Position numbers and translations under genes: made by a program. Below are positions 25,026 through 33,643 of a DNA stretch of 64,000 nucleotides, in pieces. Positions within the stretch are counted from its first letter, which is position 1, and the number at the start of each line of letters is the position of its first letter. The DNA comes from an uncultured Clostridia bacterium (GTDB lineage: Bacteria > Bacillota > Clostridia > TANB77 > CAG-508). The stretch covers positions 7,866-71,865 of the forward strand of contig CAKPPO010000009.1 in NCBI GenBank assembly GCA_934177725.1, written 5' to 3'. A model generated the notes under the pieces. It was not told the origin of the DNA. It did no database searches and saw only the letters and a program-made list of their open reading frames with translations.

Positions 25026-25347
25026 TTTTAAACTCCTATATCTACTATTCTTAAATTAGCATCAATAGTTGGTATTTAAAAAATACCAACTATTTTAATG
25101 CTACTTTTCTAATTTTTCTTTAGTGAGCTGTCATCTTTTCATTTGTAAATTTATATTTTTACTTTTGTGAGCACTGTTATTTTTTCTTTTGAAGTTTAAA
25201 ATGTTGTTCTTTAGTTATTTTAAACTTTTTCTTTTGTTTTAAAATTTTATCTTTTGTGTATTAGTTTTTTTCTTTTGTAAAAATTAAAATTTTTATCTTT
25301 TGTACATTAAAATTTTTTCTTTAGTATTTATATAAACTTTTAAAAAG
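25026..25347 (-). other. Repeat-bearing leader between mraZ and rsmH
   Basis: This 322-base gap has no gene. It holds about ten imperfect copies of a motif that reads ACWAAAGAWAAAA on the transcribed strand, spaced roughly 20-35 bases apart (25113-25330). A hairpin with 14-bp perfect arms (25064-25077 with 25081-25094), extended by AGCAT/ATGCT, lies next to rsmH and lacks a U run, so it is not an obvious terminator. Function unknown. Confidence 0.6.
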
Positions 25348-25779
25348 TTATATACCAAGCATTGTCATATTTTCTGCAATTTCATCTGCTGAAATATTTT
25401 CATCACTAGTATAATTTTTCCATTTGTCTCTATTCCAAATTTCAAGTCTTGTTCCTACACCAATAATTACAACATCTTTTTCCATGTTTGCATATTCTCT
25501 TAGGTTACTTGCAATTAAGAATCTTCCTTGTTTATCTATTTCACATTCTATTGCGCCAGATAAGAAAAATCTTACGAAATCTCTGGCATTTTTATTGGTA
25601 AGTGGTAGTGTTTTTAGTTTTTCTTCAAAGTTTGACCATTCTGTTTGTGAAAACCCAAATAAGCATCCATCTAACCCTTTGGTTATGATGAATTTTTCTC
25701 CCATGTCCTCTCTTAACTTAGCTGGCATTATCAATCTGCCTTTAACATCTAGAGAATGCTCGTATTCACCGATCAACAC
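25348..25779 (-). CDS. mraZ: Transcriptional regulator MraZ
   Basis: The 143-residue protein has two SpoVT/AbrB-type half domains: GEYEHSLDVKGRLIMPAKLR with DGCLFGFSQTEW, and SGAIECEIDKQGRFLIASNL with VIIGVGTRLEIWNRDKW. MraZ binds direct repeats upstream of its own gene and controls the division and wall cluster. The start is GTG at 25779 behind GGGAGGTGA. Three matching boxes lie just upstream. Confidence 0.94.
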   Translation of the reverse strand: MLIGEYEHSLDVKGRLIMPAKLREDMGEKFIITKGLDGCLFGFSQTEWSNFEEKLKTLPLTNKNARDFVRFFLSGAIECEIDKQGRFLIASNLREYANMEKDVVIIGVGTRLEIWNRDKWKNYTSDENISADEIAENMTMLGI

Positions 25780-25802
25780 TTTGAATCACCTCCCGTGCAT
25801 TT

Positions 25803-25834
25803 CATTCCACTTTGCTCCACTTTGCTCCACTTTT
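25803..25834 (-). promoter_or_regulatory. MraZ operator: three direct repeats
   Basis: On the minus strand AAAGTGGAGC, AAAGTGGAGC and AAAGTGGAAT follow one another at exactly 10-base spacing, about 25 bases upstream of the mraZ start. GTGGAG direct repeats at 10-base spacing are the known MraZ recognition pattern, so autoregulation is likely. Confidence 0.85.
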
Positions 25835-25858
25835 ACTAAATTTTAATATAAGAATAAT

Positions 25859-25906
25859 AAAAAAGCAATACTTTTTTAAAAAATTTTTAAAAAGTATTGC
25901 TTTTTT
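25859..25906. terminator. Terminator after the sortase gene
   Basis: 18-bp arms AAAAAAGCAATACTTTTT and its complement (25859-25876 and 25889-25906) end in a T run at the minus-strand sortase stop. Confidence 0.8.
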
Positions 25907-26642
25907 ATTTAATTTCTCTTGCTTTTACTACTAATCTTTGTGTTCCATAATTCGTGCAAGTTATAAGAGTTACCTCTCTTCTTCCATTCGTTAATTGGCT
26001 AGTACATGCTGTGTCATCTGGGTCTACTGTATATTTGTCATATACTGAATATTTAACTGTTTTTCCATTAACTCCTTCTAGTTCAATAATATCTCCACTA
26101 ACTACTTCTGATAAACGACCAAACATTTTCTTACTTTTGTAGTTATGACCTACTATACAATAATTTCCTATTTCATTTGGAGAAGGTCCCCAATATTTAT
26201 TAACAGATATTTTTAAAAGGCTTTCTGAAGTTTCGCTGATTACTGGATATTCTATATCTAATCGAGGTACTCTAACTGTTGCTTCTATTGTATAATCTTC
26301 TCCATCAGCAGTTGTATATACTTCTGTAGATGGTTGTTCTTCTGGCACTACCTCTGGAACATTTATAACTTCATTACTATCATCTAATGCTACAATTATG
26401 ACATTGTCTTTTTTCTTAATGGTATTATCTACTTCTTTTTCTTCTCTTCTTTTGGTCATTCCCATTAAGATTTCTTGTGATACTTCTTCGCTCTTTCCTC
26501 TATCATACTCTGCATATATATAATAAGAAAATAATAAACATGCTAAAAAGACGCATAAAAAGAATTGCAATTTAAACAATTTCTTTTTTCTACGTAATTC
26601 TGGTGTTACATATAATTTTTCTGTTACCAAAATTTGATTCAT
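25905..26642 (-). CDS. Sortase (class D/E-like transpeptidase)
   Basis: The 245-residue protein has an N-terminal signal anchor (about 25-46, LQFFLCVFLACLLFSYYIY), a variable stalk, then a sortase beta-barrel with the catalytic His in YCIVGHNYKSKKMFGRL, Cys in VTLITCTNYG and Arg in GTQRLVV. TLITC followed closely by the Arg fits the family. It would attach or crosslink surface proteins in the wall. No substrate is adjacent, and the surface protein at the right edge ends in a membrane helix and lysines without an obvious LPxTG. Class is uncertain. Confidence 0.87.
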   Translation of the reverse strand: MNQILVTEKLYVTPELRRKKKLFKLQFFLCVFLACLLFSYYIYAEYDRGKSEEVSQEILMGMTKRREEKEVDNTIKKKDNVIIVALDDSNEVINVPEVVPEEQPSTEVYTTADGEDYTIEATVRVPRLDIEYPVISETSESLLKISVNKYWGPSPNEIGNYCIVGHNYKSKKMFGRLSEVVSGDIIELEGVNGKTVKYSVYDKYTVDPDDTACTSQLTNGRREVTLITCTNYGTQRLVVKAREIK

Positions 26643-26730
26643 TTATTATCTCCTATTTATAATCATCTAATTTTATTATACCATAATTATATTTTTATGC
26701 AATATTTACAAATAAAATGTTATAAATTTG

Positions 26731-27582
26731 TTATATTTTATCAGAAATTTTTGCAAATTGCTCTAATGTTAAATTTTCTCCTCTTACATTTTCGTTTATA
26801 TTCATCTCATCTAAAATTTGTTTTAGTTTTGTTTTATCTATTAATCCACTATTTGAAACCCCATTTAGAAAAGTTTTTCTTCTTTGCATAAATGAAACTT
26901 TTATTAATTTAAAAAATGTTTTTTCATCTTTTACTTTTACTGGTGATGTGTTTCTTATTTTTAGGTTTATTACTTCAGATTCCACTTCTGGTGCAGGTAT
27001 AAAGCTTTGATTTGATACCTTTACCACTAGTTCTGTTTCACAATAATATTGCACACTATATGTAATTGCACCTGCTAATTTTTCTCCTGGTTTTGCTGCA
27101 AGTCTTTCTGCTACTTCCTTTTGTACCATTACTGTAATGCTTTTTATATCTAGTTTGTCTTCTAATAGTTTCATTATAATTGGCGTTGTAATATAATATG
27201 GAAGATTTGCAACTATTTTCACATCTTTTATTTCATTTTCTTCTTTTTCTTTTTTTATTAATTCTTGTAAATCTACTTTTAGGACATCATCATTTATTAA
27301 TTCAAAATTTGAATATAAATTAAAACGATCCTGTAAAATTGTAATCATTTTTTTATCAAGCTCTATTGCTATTACTTTTCTAGCTTTTTCTAGCAATTTA
27401 CAAGTTAATGTTCCTAACCCCGGACCTATCTCTATAACTAAGTCCTCATTTGATATTTGGGCTGATTCTACAGTTTTATTTATTACGTCATCATCTATTA
27501 AGAAATTTTGCCCTAAACTTTTATTCGCAGTTATATTATATTTTTTTAAAAGAAACATCGTTTCATTATATGCGCTTTCCAT
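26731..27582 (-). CDS. rsmA: 16S rRNA dimethyladenosine transferase
   Basis: The 283-residue KsgA/RsmA enzyme dimethylates A1518 and A1519 in 16S rRNA during small-subunit maturation. Motifs are KSLGQNFLIDDDVINK, the SAM site VIEIGPGLGTLT, AIELDKKM, VVANLPYYITTPIIMKLL (NLPY active site), MVQKEVAERL and FIPAPEVESEVI. Length is normal. It is transcribed divergently from the second PBP gene. Confidence 0.95.
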   Translation of the reverse strand: MESAYNETMFLLKKYNITANKSLGQNFLIDDDVINKTVESAQISNEDLVIEIGPGLGTLTCKLLEKARKVIAIELDKKMITILQDRFNLYSNFELINDDVLKVDLQELIKKEKEENEIKDVKIVANLPYYITTPIIMKLLEDKLDIKSITVMVQKEVAERLAAKPGEKLAGAITYSVQYYCETELVVKVSNQSFIPAPEVESEVINLKIRNTSPVKVKDEKTFFKLIKVSFMQRRKTFLNGVSNSGLIDKTKLKQILDEMNINENVRGENLTLEQFAKISDKI

Positions 27583-27727
27583 TTTATCTCCATTCTTTAA
27601 ACTATTTTTGGCTAATTTTATAGTTTCATTTTTACACTCTTAATATAATTTTTATTACTTTCTAGTTTAAACTCTCTTTTTTATCCTAACTATTTTACCA
27701 TAAATTAACGTGATTGTCTATTTTCTA

Positions 27728-27756
27728 TTGATTTTTATTCATATTTTCTGTACAAT
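27728..27756 (+). promoter_or_regulatory. Promoter of the second class B PBP gene
   Basis: TTGATT (27728-27733), a 17-base spacer and TACAAT (27751-27756) lie 39 bases upstream of the ATG at 27795. Confidence 0.65.
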
Positions 27757-27794
27757 GTTATTGATAAAATACAAATGTAAAAGATGGTGAAAAA

Positions 27795-30065
27795 ATGGAT
27801 AAAAGAAAAAAAGTTTCTAAATCAAAAAATATAAAGACTTCTAATAGTGTCAGCTCTAAGGTTGAAAGAAAAAACGTAAAATCTGTAAAATCAAAAAATT
27901 TACTTATATGTATGCTTATTATATTTGCTATACTTTTGCTACTTATATTAAGGCTAGCATACCTACAATTTATTAAAGGTCCCGATTTAAAAGAAGCAGC
28001 TAATCGCCAACAAGCTACAAATCGTGTTGTAAGTGCTAAAAGAGGTAACATTTATGATTCTACCGGGAAACTGCTTGCAGCTAGCGCTTCTGTAGATACC
28101 GTTAGTATTAATCCCTCTAAAATAAAGAAAGAAAATAGAGAAAAAGTAGCAAAAGCATTTTCCGAAATTTTTGAATTAGATTATGAAGAAACTTTAGCTA
28201 AAGTAAATAATAGCACAAGTTCTTTCGAAACTATGGCAAAAAAAGTAGAAAAAGATAAAATCACAAAATTGCAACAATGGATGAAGGAAACAGAAATCTA
28301 TTCAGGCATTAATATAGATGAAGATGTTAAAAGATATTATCCATACGGAACACTTGCTTCTAATTTAATTGGATTCTGTAATACAGATAATGAAGGTCAA
28401 GAAGGTATAGAACTAAAATGGAATAGTGTTTTAAGTGGTACATCTGGAAAAATTACTAGTATAGAAAATGCTGCAGCTCAGTTAATACCTGATAAAAATG
28501 AAACTTACATACCTGCTGAAAATGGAAACAACATTACTTTAACTATAGATGCCAATATTCAAACTATTGCTGAAAAATATTTAAAACAAGCATGTATAGA
28601 AAATGACTGTAAAAGTGGTGGGAATGTAATTATAATGAATCCTTCAACTGGAGATATCTTGGCAATGGCTACATATCCTGATTACGATTTAAATTCACCA
28701 AGAACACCAAATGATAGTCTTTCTAGTACTTGGGATACTCTTTCAAGTGAGGACCAAGTCAATTCTCTAATAAAAATGTGGCGAAATAAATCTGTTTCAG
28801 ATACATATGAACCTGGCTCTACTTTTAAAATAATTACTGCTGCCATAGGTTTAGAAGAGGGCGTTGTAAACACAGATACTCCCGGCGATTTTTATTGTTC
28901 AGGTTCTGAATTAATAAATGGTATTAAAATTAACTGTTGGAAATATCAAACAACTCATGGAAGCCAAACTTTAAGACAAGCTTTAATGAATTCTTGTAAC
29001 CCTGCATTAATGCAACTTGGAAAGAGAATTGGTGCTCCAACTTTATATAAATATTATGAAGCCTTTGGTTTATTTGATAAAACTGGAATTGCAACTTCTG
29101 GAGAAGCTAACAGCTATTTCTGGAATTTAGATGACGTAGGACCTATAGAACTTGCAACAATGTCATTTGGTCAACGTTTCCGTGTCACTCCTATTCAACT
29201 AATTACTGCTGTATCTTCTGTTGCAAATAATGGTGTTCTAGTTGAGCCACGTATTGTAAAACAAGTTGAAAATCCAGACACTGGCGCTATTACTTCTATA
29301 GAATCTACTAATGTACGACAAGTAATTTCAAAAGAAACATCTGATAAGTTAATGAATATGTTAGAATCTGTTGTAACTGAAGGAACTGGTAGATACGGAC
29401 AAGTTAAAGGTTATAGTATAGCTGGAAAGACAGGTACTTCAGAGCCAGATTCTACAAATGAAAATGCAATGTATGTAGCATCATTTGTTGGAATCTCTCC
29501 TGTTCAAAATCCTGAGGTAGTTGCATTAGTTACATTATATGATCCAAAAGGAAAAGCAGGACATCAAGGTGGTACAATAGCTGCACCTGTTGTTTCTCAG
29601 ATACTAAGTGAAGTATTACCTTATTTAGGAGTCCCATCAGACGATTTATCTTCTGATGAAGGTACAAATACTGTTACTACAACTACATTATTAGATGTTA
29701 GAAATAAAACTTTAGCAGAAGCTAAAAAGATAATTGAAGATGCAGGATTTACTTGCAATATTTCAGGCGAGGATACTTCTTTACTAGTAACAGACCAAGT
29801 TCCAAAGCCAGGTACGGCTTTAGTAAGTGGAGCTATTGTTAATTTATATTCAGAAGGAAATGAAGCTAGAATATCACAAGAAGTACCAGACTTAAAAGGA
29901 ATGAGTTATTTACAAGCCAAAAGTGCTTTAAAGCAAAAGAATTTAAATATTCACGTAACTGGAACAGGAACTGTTCTTTCACAAGATCCTATGGCTGGAA
30001 CTTCTGTAGAAGAAGGAACTGTTATAAATGTAACACTAAAAAAAGAAATACAAGATGCACATTAA
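27795..30065 (+). CDS. Class B penicillin-binding protein with two PASTA domains (SpoVD/FtsI type)
   Basis: This 756-residue paralogue of the 21254-23407 protein has a membrane helix at about 36-55 (LLICMLIIFAILLLLILRLA), RGNIYDSTGKLLAASASVD, the transpeptidase motifs STFK in YEPGSTFKIITA, SCN in LMNSCNPALMQLG and KTG in SIAGKTGTSEPDS, and two C-terminal PASTA domains (LLDVRNKTLAEAKKIIEDAG; VPDLKGMSYLQAKSALKQKN). It stands alone on the plus strand with its own promoter and terminator, away from the dcw cluster. That suggests separate regulation, perhaps sporulation for one of the pair; which one is not decidable here. Confidence 0.92.
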   Translation: MDKRKKVSKSKNIKTSNSVSSKVERKNVKSVKSKNLLICMLIIFAILLLLILRLAYLQFIKGPDLKEAANRQQATNRVVSAKRGNIYDSTGKLLAASASVDTVSINPSKIKKENREKVAKAFSEIFELDYEETLAKVNNSTSSFETMAKKVEKDKITKLQQWMKETEIYSGINIDEDVKRYYPYGTLASNLIGFCNTDNEGQEGIELKWNSVLSGTSGKITSIENAAAQLIPDKNETYIPAENGNNITLTIDANIQTIAEKYLKQACIENDCKSGGNVIIMNPSTGDILAMATYPDYDLNSPRTPNDSLSSTWDTLSSEDQVNSLIKMWRNKSVSDTYEPGSTFKIITAAIGLEEGVVNTDTPGDFYCSGSELINGIKINCWKYQTTHGSQTLRQALMNSCNPALMQLGKRIGAPTLYKYYEAFGLFDKTGIATSGEANSYFWNLDDVGPIELATMSFGQRFRVTPIQLITAVSSVANNGVLVEPRIVKQVENPDTGAITSIESTNVRQVISKETSDKLMNMLESVVTEGTGRYGQVKGYSIAGKTGTSEPDSTNENAMYVASFVGISPVQNPEVVALVTLYDPKGKAGHQGGTIAAPVVSQILSEVLPYLGVPSDDLSSDEGTNTVTTTTLLDVRNKTLAEAKKIIEDAGFTCNISGEDTSLLVTDQVPKPGTALVSGAIVNLYSEGNEARISQEVPDLKGMSYLQAKSALKQKNLNIHVTGTGTVLSQDPMAGTSVEEGTVINVTLKKEIQDAH

Positions 30066-30087
30066 AAACATTTTGCATTTATGTAAT

Positions 30088-30126
30088 AAAATAGCAAACT
30101 TAAAATCTTCTTAAGTTTGCTATTTT
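30088..30126. terminator. Bidirectional terminator between the PBP and SDR genes
   Basis: AAAATAGCAAACTTAA (30088-30103) pairs exactly with 30111-30126 and is followed by T-rich sequence between the two convergent genes. Confidence 0.88.
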
Positions 30127-30132
30127 TATTTA

Positions 30133-30903
30133 TTATTGTATTTTTTTACTTTGCATATGGTAGCATATTTTTGTGCTAATTGTGTCTGGTGATATTTTAC
30201 TTAAAAATCTCGCCATTTTAATTTTCCATCCTGGAATAATTAAAAACTTTCCTTTTAAAGTTTTATTTATTGCATATTGAGCAACATATTCACTAGATAA
30301 TCCTTTTAATGCAAATCTTACACTTGCTACTTTATTAAAGTTTGTATTTACAGGTCCTGGGCATAAAACGCTTATTTTAACATTTGATTTATCTTTCCTT
30401 AACTCTTCTCTTATAGCTTGGCTAAACCTTAATACATAATTTTTTGTTGCATAATATGTTGCCATTAATGGACCTGCCATAAAAGATGCCACAGATGCAA
30501 CATTAAGGATTCTTCCACTATCTCTTTCTACCATGTCTTTTAAAAACATTTTTGTTAAAATGTGTACTGCTTTTATGTTTGTATCTACCATTTTCATTTC
30601 TGTTTCTAAATCTGTATTTATCATTTTGCCACATAATCCAAATCCTGCATTGTTAATTAGCAAATCTATATTTTGGTATTTTTCTTTTACTTCATTATAT
30701 AGTTTTAAACACTCTTCTTCTTTGCTTAAATCTGCTAAATATATATCTACTTTATTGTTATTCTTCTCATTTAATTCTTTTTTTAATTCTTTTAAATTCT
30801 CTTCATTTCTTGCTGTTATAATTATATCATAATTTAAATTATTCAATATTCGAGCCATGTCTCTTCCTATTCCAGAAGATGCTCCCGTAATTAGTGCTAT
30901 CAT
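30133..30903 (-). CDS. Short-chain dehydrogenase/reductase
   Basis: The 256-residue classical SDR has the cofactor loop TGASSGIGRDMA (about 6-17), DLSKEEE, the NNAG motif in LLINNAGFGLCG, the active-site Ser in LNVASVASFMAG and the YxxxK pair in YYATKNYVL, then CPGPVNTNF. ARNEENL after beta-strand 2 suggests NADPH preference. Substrate is unknown; a C-terminal stretch (FLIIPGWKIKMARFLSKI) resembles the membrane-associated DltE/YdfG-like group. Confidence 0.88.
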   Translation of the reverse strand: MIALITGASSGIGRDMARILNNLNYDIIITARNEENLKELKKELNEKNNNKVDIYLADLSKEEECLKLYNEVKEKYQNIDLLINNAGFGLCGKMINTDLETEMKMVDTNIKAVHILTKMFLKDMVERDSGRILNVASVASFMAGPLMATYYATKNYVLRFSQAIREELRKDKSNVKISVLCPGPVNTNFNKVASVRFALKGLSSEYVAQYAINKTLKGKFLIIPGWKIKMARFLSKISPDTISTKICYHMQSKKIQ

Positions 30904-30924
30904 ATTTCTTTTTCCCTTTTTAAT

Positions 30925-31215
30925 TTATTTAAATAAATCTGAATGACTTCCCGTATCAACTAATAATAAAATAAGTGTATTTTTATCTTTCATATATACT
31001 AATAACCAATCTGGTTTTATATGACATTCCCATATTCCATTTTTCTTTGGCTCTAATAAATGATTATGATATTTTTCTGGTAATATTGTATCATTTATTA
31101 ACATTTCAATAACTTTTTTAAATTCTTTTTCGTCATATCCTTGCTTTGTTATTAGTTTTTTATATGATTTTTTAAATTTAGTTGTACGTTGTATTTTGTA
31201 TTTATTCATTGTCAT
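30925..31215 (-). CDS. YafQ-family mRNA endonuclease toxin
   Basis: The 96-residue RelE-superfamily toxin shows the YafQ layout: FKKSYKKLITKQGYDEKEFK, a conserved His in YHNHLLEPKKNGIWECHI, PDWLLVYMKD and a C-terminal TGSHSDLF. It carries the His, Asp-Trp, His and Phe positions of the E. coli YafQ active site, but the position before TGSH, arginine in E. coli YafQ, is aspartate here (LLLVDTGSH). Its start overlaps the antitoxin stop by 14 bases, as usual for toxin-antitoxin pairs. Confidence 0.88.
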   Translation of the reverse strand: MTMNKYKIQRTTKFKKSYKKLITKQGYDEKEFKKVIEMLINDTILPEKYHNHLLEPKKNGIWECHIKPDWLLVYMKDKNTLILLLVDTGSHSDLFK

Positions 31216-31486
31216 TTAGATCCTCCATTAATTCATCTACACTATTAAATGTTTTATATTTATCAGAGTTCTTCATCATTCTGTTAGCTTCTGCTATTGC
31301 CTCTAACATTTCATCATTAAATTTTGGTTTTTTTATCATAAAAGGAATACTTTCTGTTAATACAACTTGCTTTAAAAATATAGTAACTGCATCTGCTATA
31401 TTCATTCCTAGTTCATTTAATGTTTCTTCTACTTCTTTTTTTAATTTTGGTTCTACTCTTATATTAATTGTTTCAGTTTTAGTCAT
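31202..31486 (-). CDS. RelB/DinJ-family antitoxin
   Basis: The 94-residue antitoxin has a ribbon-helix-helix DNA-binding start (ETINIRVEPKLKKEVEETLN) followed by the DinJ helix pattern ELGMNIADAVTIFLKQVV and an acidic toxin-wrapping tail. I chose the ATG at 31486, which has a GGAGGTG ribosome binding site, over the upstream in-frame ATG at 31528. It neutralises the YafQ-like toxin and represses the operon. Confidence 0.9.
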   Translation of the reverse strand: MTKTETINIRVEPKLKKEVEETLNELGMNIADAVTIFLKQVVLTESIPFMIKKPKFNDEMLEAIAEANRMMKNSDKYKTFNSVDELMEDLNDNE

Positions 31487-31518
31487 ATTAAATTCACCTC
31501 CATTCATAATATATTTAT

Positions 31519-31551
31519 ATTGTAACACATTGTGTATACATTGTCAATGTA
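31519..31551 (-). promoter_or_regulatory. Toxin-antitoxin promoter with overlapping operator palindromes
   Basis: TTGACA (31547-31542), a 17-base spacer and TACAAT (31524-31519) form a near-consensus promoter. Palindromes TACATTGTCAATGTA (31537-31551) and ACACATTGTGT (31525-31535) cover the -35 box and the spacer, and are likely binding sites of the antitoxin. Confidence 0.78.
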
Positions 31552-31652
31552 TCATTATATTATATTATTTTTTCCAAACTTTAGTTACAATATACAAAAT
31601 AAAAAGAAACAATTGTAAAACTGCTTCTTTATTTTAATTTATTTGTATTATT

Positions 31653-31684
31653 TGACGCAAAAGGAAGCGTCCCCCTTTGCGTCA
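31653..31684. repeat. GC-rich hairpin past the ftsH stop
   Basis: TGACGCAAAAGG (31653-31664) pairs almost perfectly with CCCTTTGCGTCA (31673-31684), 6 bases past the end of ftsH. GCGTCCCCC in the loop links it to the GGGGACG repeat family; it may also terminate ftsH. Confidence 0.7.
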
Positions 31685-31689
31685 TATTT

Positions 31690-33519
31690 CTAGTTATTAA
31701 AGATGGCGTCAAATTCTTCTCCATCAATTTTTTCTTTTTCTAATAGTACTCCTGCTACAGCATGTAATTTATCGATATTATCTCTTAAAATTTGTTCTGC
31801 TCTTCTATATGCATTGTCAACTATTTTCTTAACTTCTTCATCTATAACTGCTGCTGTTTCTTCTGAGTATTCTTTTGCTTGTGCAAAATCTCTACCTAAA
31901 AATACTTCTTCTTGTCCTGAACCCAGCATTATTGCTCCAATTCTATCGCTCATACCATATTTTGTAACCATATTTCTTGCAATTTGAGTTGCTCTTTGTA
32001 TGTCATTACTTGCACCTGTTGATACATCATTTAGAATTAAACTTTCAGCTACTCTACCACCAAGTAAAGATACAATTGTCTCTTCCATTTCAGATTTAGA
32101 CATGAAGTTTTTGTCTTCTGTTGGACGATACATTGTATATCCGCCAGCCATTCCTCTAGGTACTATTGATATTTGATGAACAGGGTCTTGTGTTGGTAAG
32201 AATCTACTTACAACAGCGTGACCTGCCTCATGATATGCTACTAATTTATTTTCTTTTTCGTTTCTAACTTTTGTTCTCTTCTCTGGTCCCATTGTTACTT
32301 TTACCATAGCATCTTCTATTTCTTTCATTCCGATTTCTGGTAAATTTCTTCTTGCAGCAAGTAGAGCTGCTTCGTTTAATACGTTTTCTAGGTCTGCTCC
32401 TGCAAATCCTGATGTATTTTTAGCAATTACTCTTAAATCTACATCATCTGCTAATCTTTTCTTTCTACTATGAACTTCTAATATTTGTTCTCTTGCTTTT
32501 ACGTCTGGTGCTCCTACTACAATTTGTCTGTCAAATCTTCCTGCACGAAGTAGTGCTTTGTCTAGTACGTCTGGACGGTTTGTTGCAGCTAATACGATAA
32601 CTCCTTCATTTTCTGCAAATCCATCCATTTCAACTAATAATTGATTTAATGTTTGTTCTCTTTCATCATGTCCTCCACCAAGTCCTGCACCTCTTTGACG
32701 TCCAACTGCATCAATTTCATCTATGAATATAATACATGGTGCTTTTCTTTTTGCTTCCTCAAATAAGTCTCTAACTCTTGATGCACCAACACCAACAAAC
32801 ATTTCTACGAAATCTGAACCACTTATAATAAAGAATGGTACTCCTGCTTCTCCTGCTACTGCTTTTGCAAGTAATGTTTTACCTGTACCCGGTTGACCTA
32901 CAAGTAATACACCTTTTGGGATTCTTGCACCCATTTCTGTGAATTTTCTAGGATTTTTTAAGAATTCTACAATTTCTTCTAATTCTTCTTTTTCTTCATC
33001 TACACCTGCTACATCTTTAAATGTAACTTTTGCTTTATCTTGTGGGTTTAGCATTCTTGCTCTACTTTTTCCAAATGTCATTGTTTTGTTTCCACCAGCT
33101 TGGTTTCCATTCATTAGGAAGAACCAGAAAATGATGAATATTGCAAGTATTCCAAATGGAGTAAGTAAACTTAAACCTATTGCCCAAATTGATTGTGATT
33201 TTTCTGTTACTTTAACACTATCTGTTTTCATTGATTCTTGAAGATTGCTCATCAAACTATCAATACTTGGAATATTAACTTCTTTTTTAACATTATCATT
33301 TTTTAATAATACTTCTGAACTTTTTCCATCTGAAGCTATTTCAATTTCTTTTACTTCTCCAGCCTCTATTTTTGAAATTAATTCTGAATAAGCTAGTTTA
33401 TTGTTTGAATTATCTAATATAGAAGTAATTACAACAATAAATATAACTAGAATTATTAGCCACATTGCTAACGTTTTTATACTATTTTTCAATTTATTTG
33501 CCTCCTTAAATTTAAACAA
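31690..33519 (-). CDS. ftsH: ATP-dependent membrane zinc protease
   Basis: The 609-residue AAA+ protease has two N-terminal membrane helices (about 14-34 and 107-132) flanking a periplasm-side domain, Walker A GQPGTGKTLLAKAVAGEAG, the pore loop MFVGVGASRVRDLF, Walker B CIIFIDEIDAVG, the SRH region ATNRPDVLDKALLRAGRFDR and the zinc site HEAGH with the downstream acidic ligand. It degrades misfolded membrane proteins and regulators. It follows tilS, a conserved order in Bacillota (hpt is absent here). Confidence 0.96.
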   Translation of the reverse strand: MFKFKEANKLKNSIKTLAMWLIILVIFIVVITSILDNSNNKLAYSELISKIEAGEVKEIEIASDGKSSEVLLKNDNVKKEVNIPSIDSLMSNLQESMKTDSVKVTEKSQSIWAIGLSLLTPFGILAIFIIFWFFLMNGNQAGGNKTMTFGKSRARMLNPQDKAKVTFKDVAGVDEEKEELEEIVEFLKNPRKFTEMGARIPKGVLLVGQPGTGKTLLAKAVAGEAGVPFFIISGSDFVEMFVGVGASRVRDLFEEAKRKAPCIIFIDEIDAVGRQRGAGLGGGHDEREQTLNQLLVEMDGFAENEGVIVLAATNRPDVLDKALLRAGRFDRQIVVGAPDVKAREQILEVHSRKKRLADDVDLRVIAKNTSGFAGADLENVLNEAALLAARRNLPEIGMKEIEDAMVKVTMGPEKRTKVRNEKENKLVAYHEAGHAVVSRFLPTQDPVHQISIVPRGMAGGYTMYRPTEDKNFMSKSEMEETIVSLLGGRVAESLILNDVSTGASNDIQRATQIARNMVTKYGMSDRIGAIMLGSGQEEVFLGRDFAQAKEYSEETAAVIDEEVKKIVDNAYRRAEQILRDNIDKLHAVAGVLLEKEKIDGEEFDAIFNN

Positions 33520-33593
33520 ATACTTTTATCTACTTTTGCACTATAACATATTAAATTTTTATTTGCAAGAGTTTTTCATCAACTTTTTTTCGT

Positions 33594-33618
33594 CAAATCC
33601 TTACACTGCAAGGATTTG
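33594..33618. other. Hairpin in the tilS-ftsH gap
   Basis: CAAATCCTT (33594-33602) and AAGGATTTG (33610-33618) form a 9-bp stem with no U run on the transcribed strand, so a processing or pausing role is likelier than termination. Confidence 0.4.
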
Positions 33619-33643
33619 TTTACGGAACTTTCCCCTTTGCCTA

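Noticed and set aside
25113..25330. Possible CRISPR array from the repeated TCTTTTGT motif
   Set aside because: Repeat units are short and degenerate, spacing is irregular, and no cas genes are present.
31690..33519. hpt gene expected between tilS and ftsH
   Set aside because: Only 124 bases with a small hairpin separate the two genes; no open frame fits.
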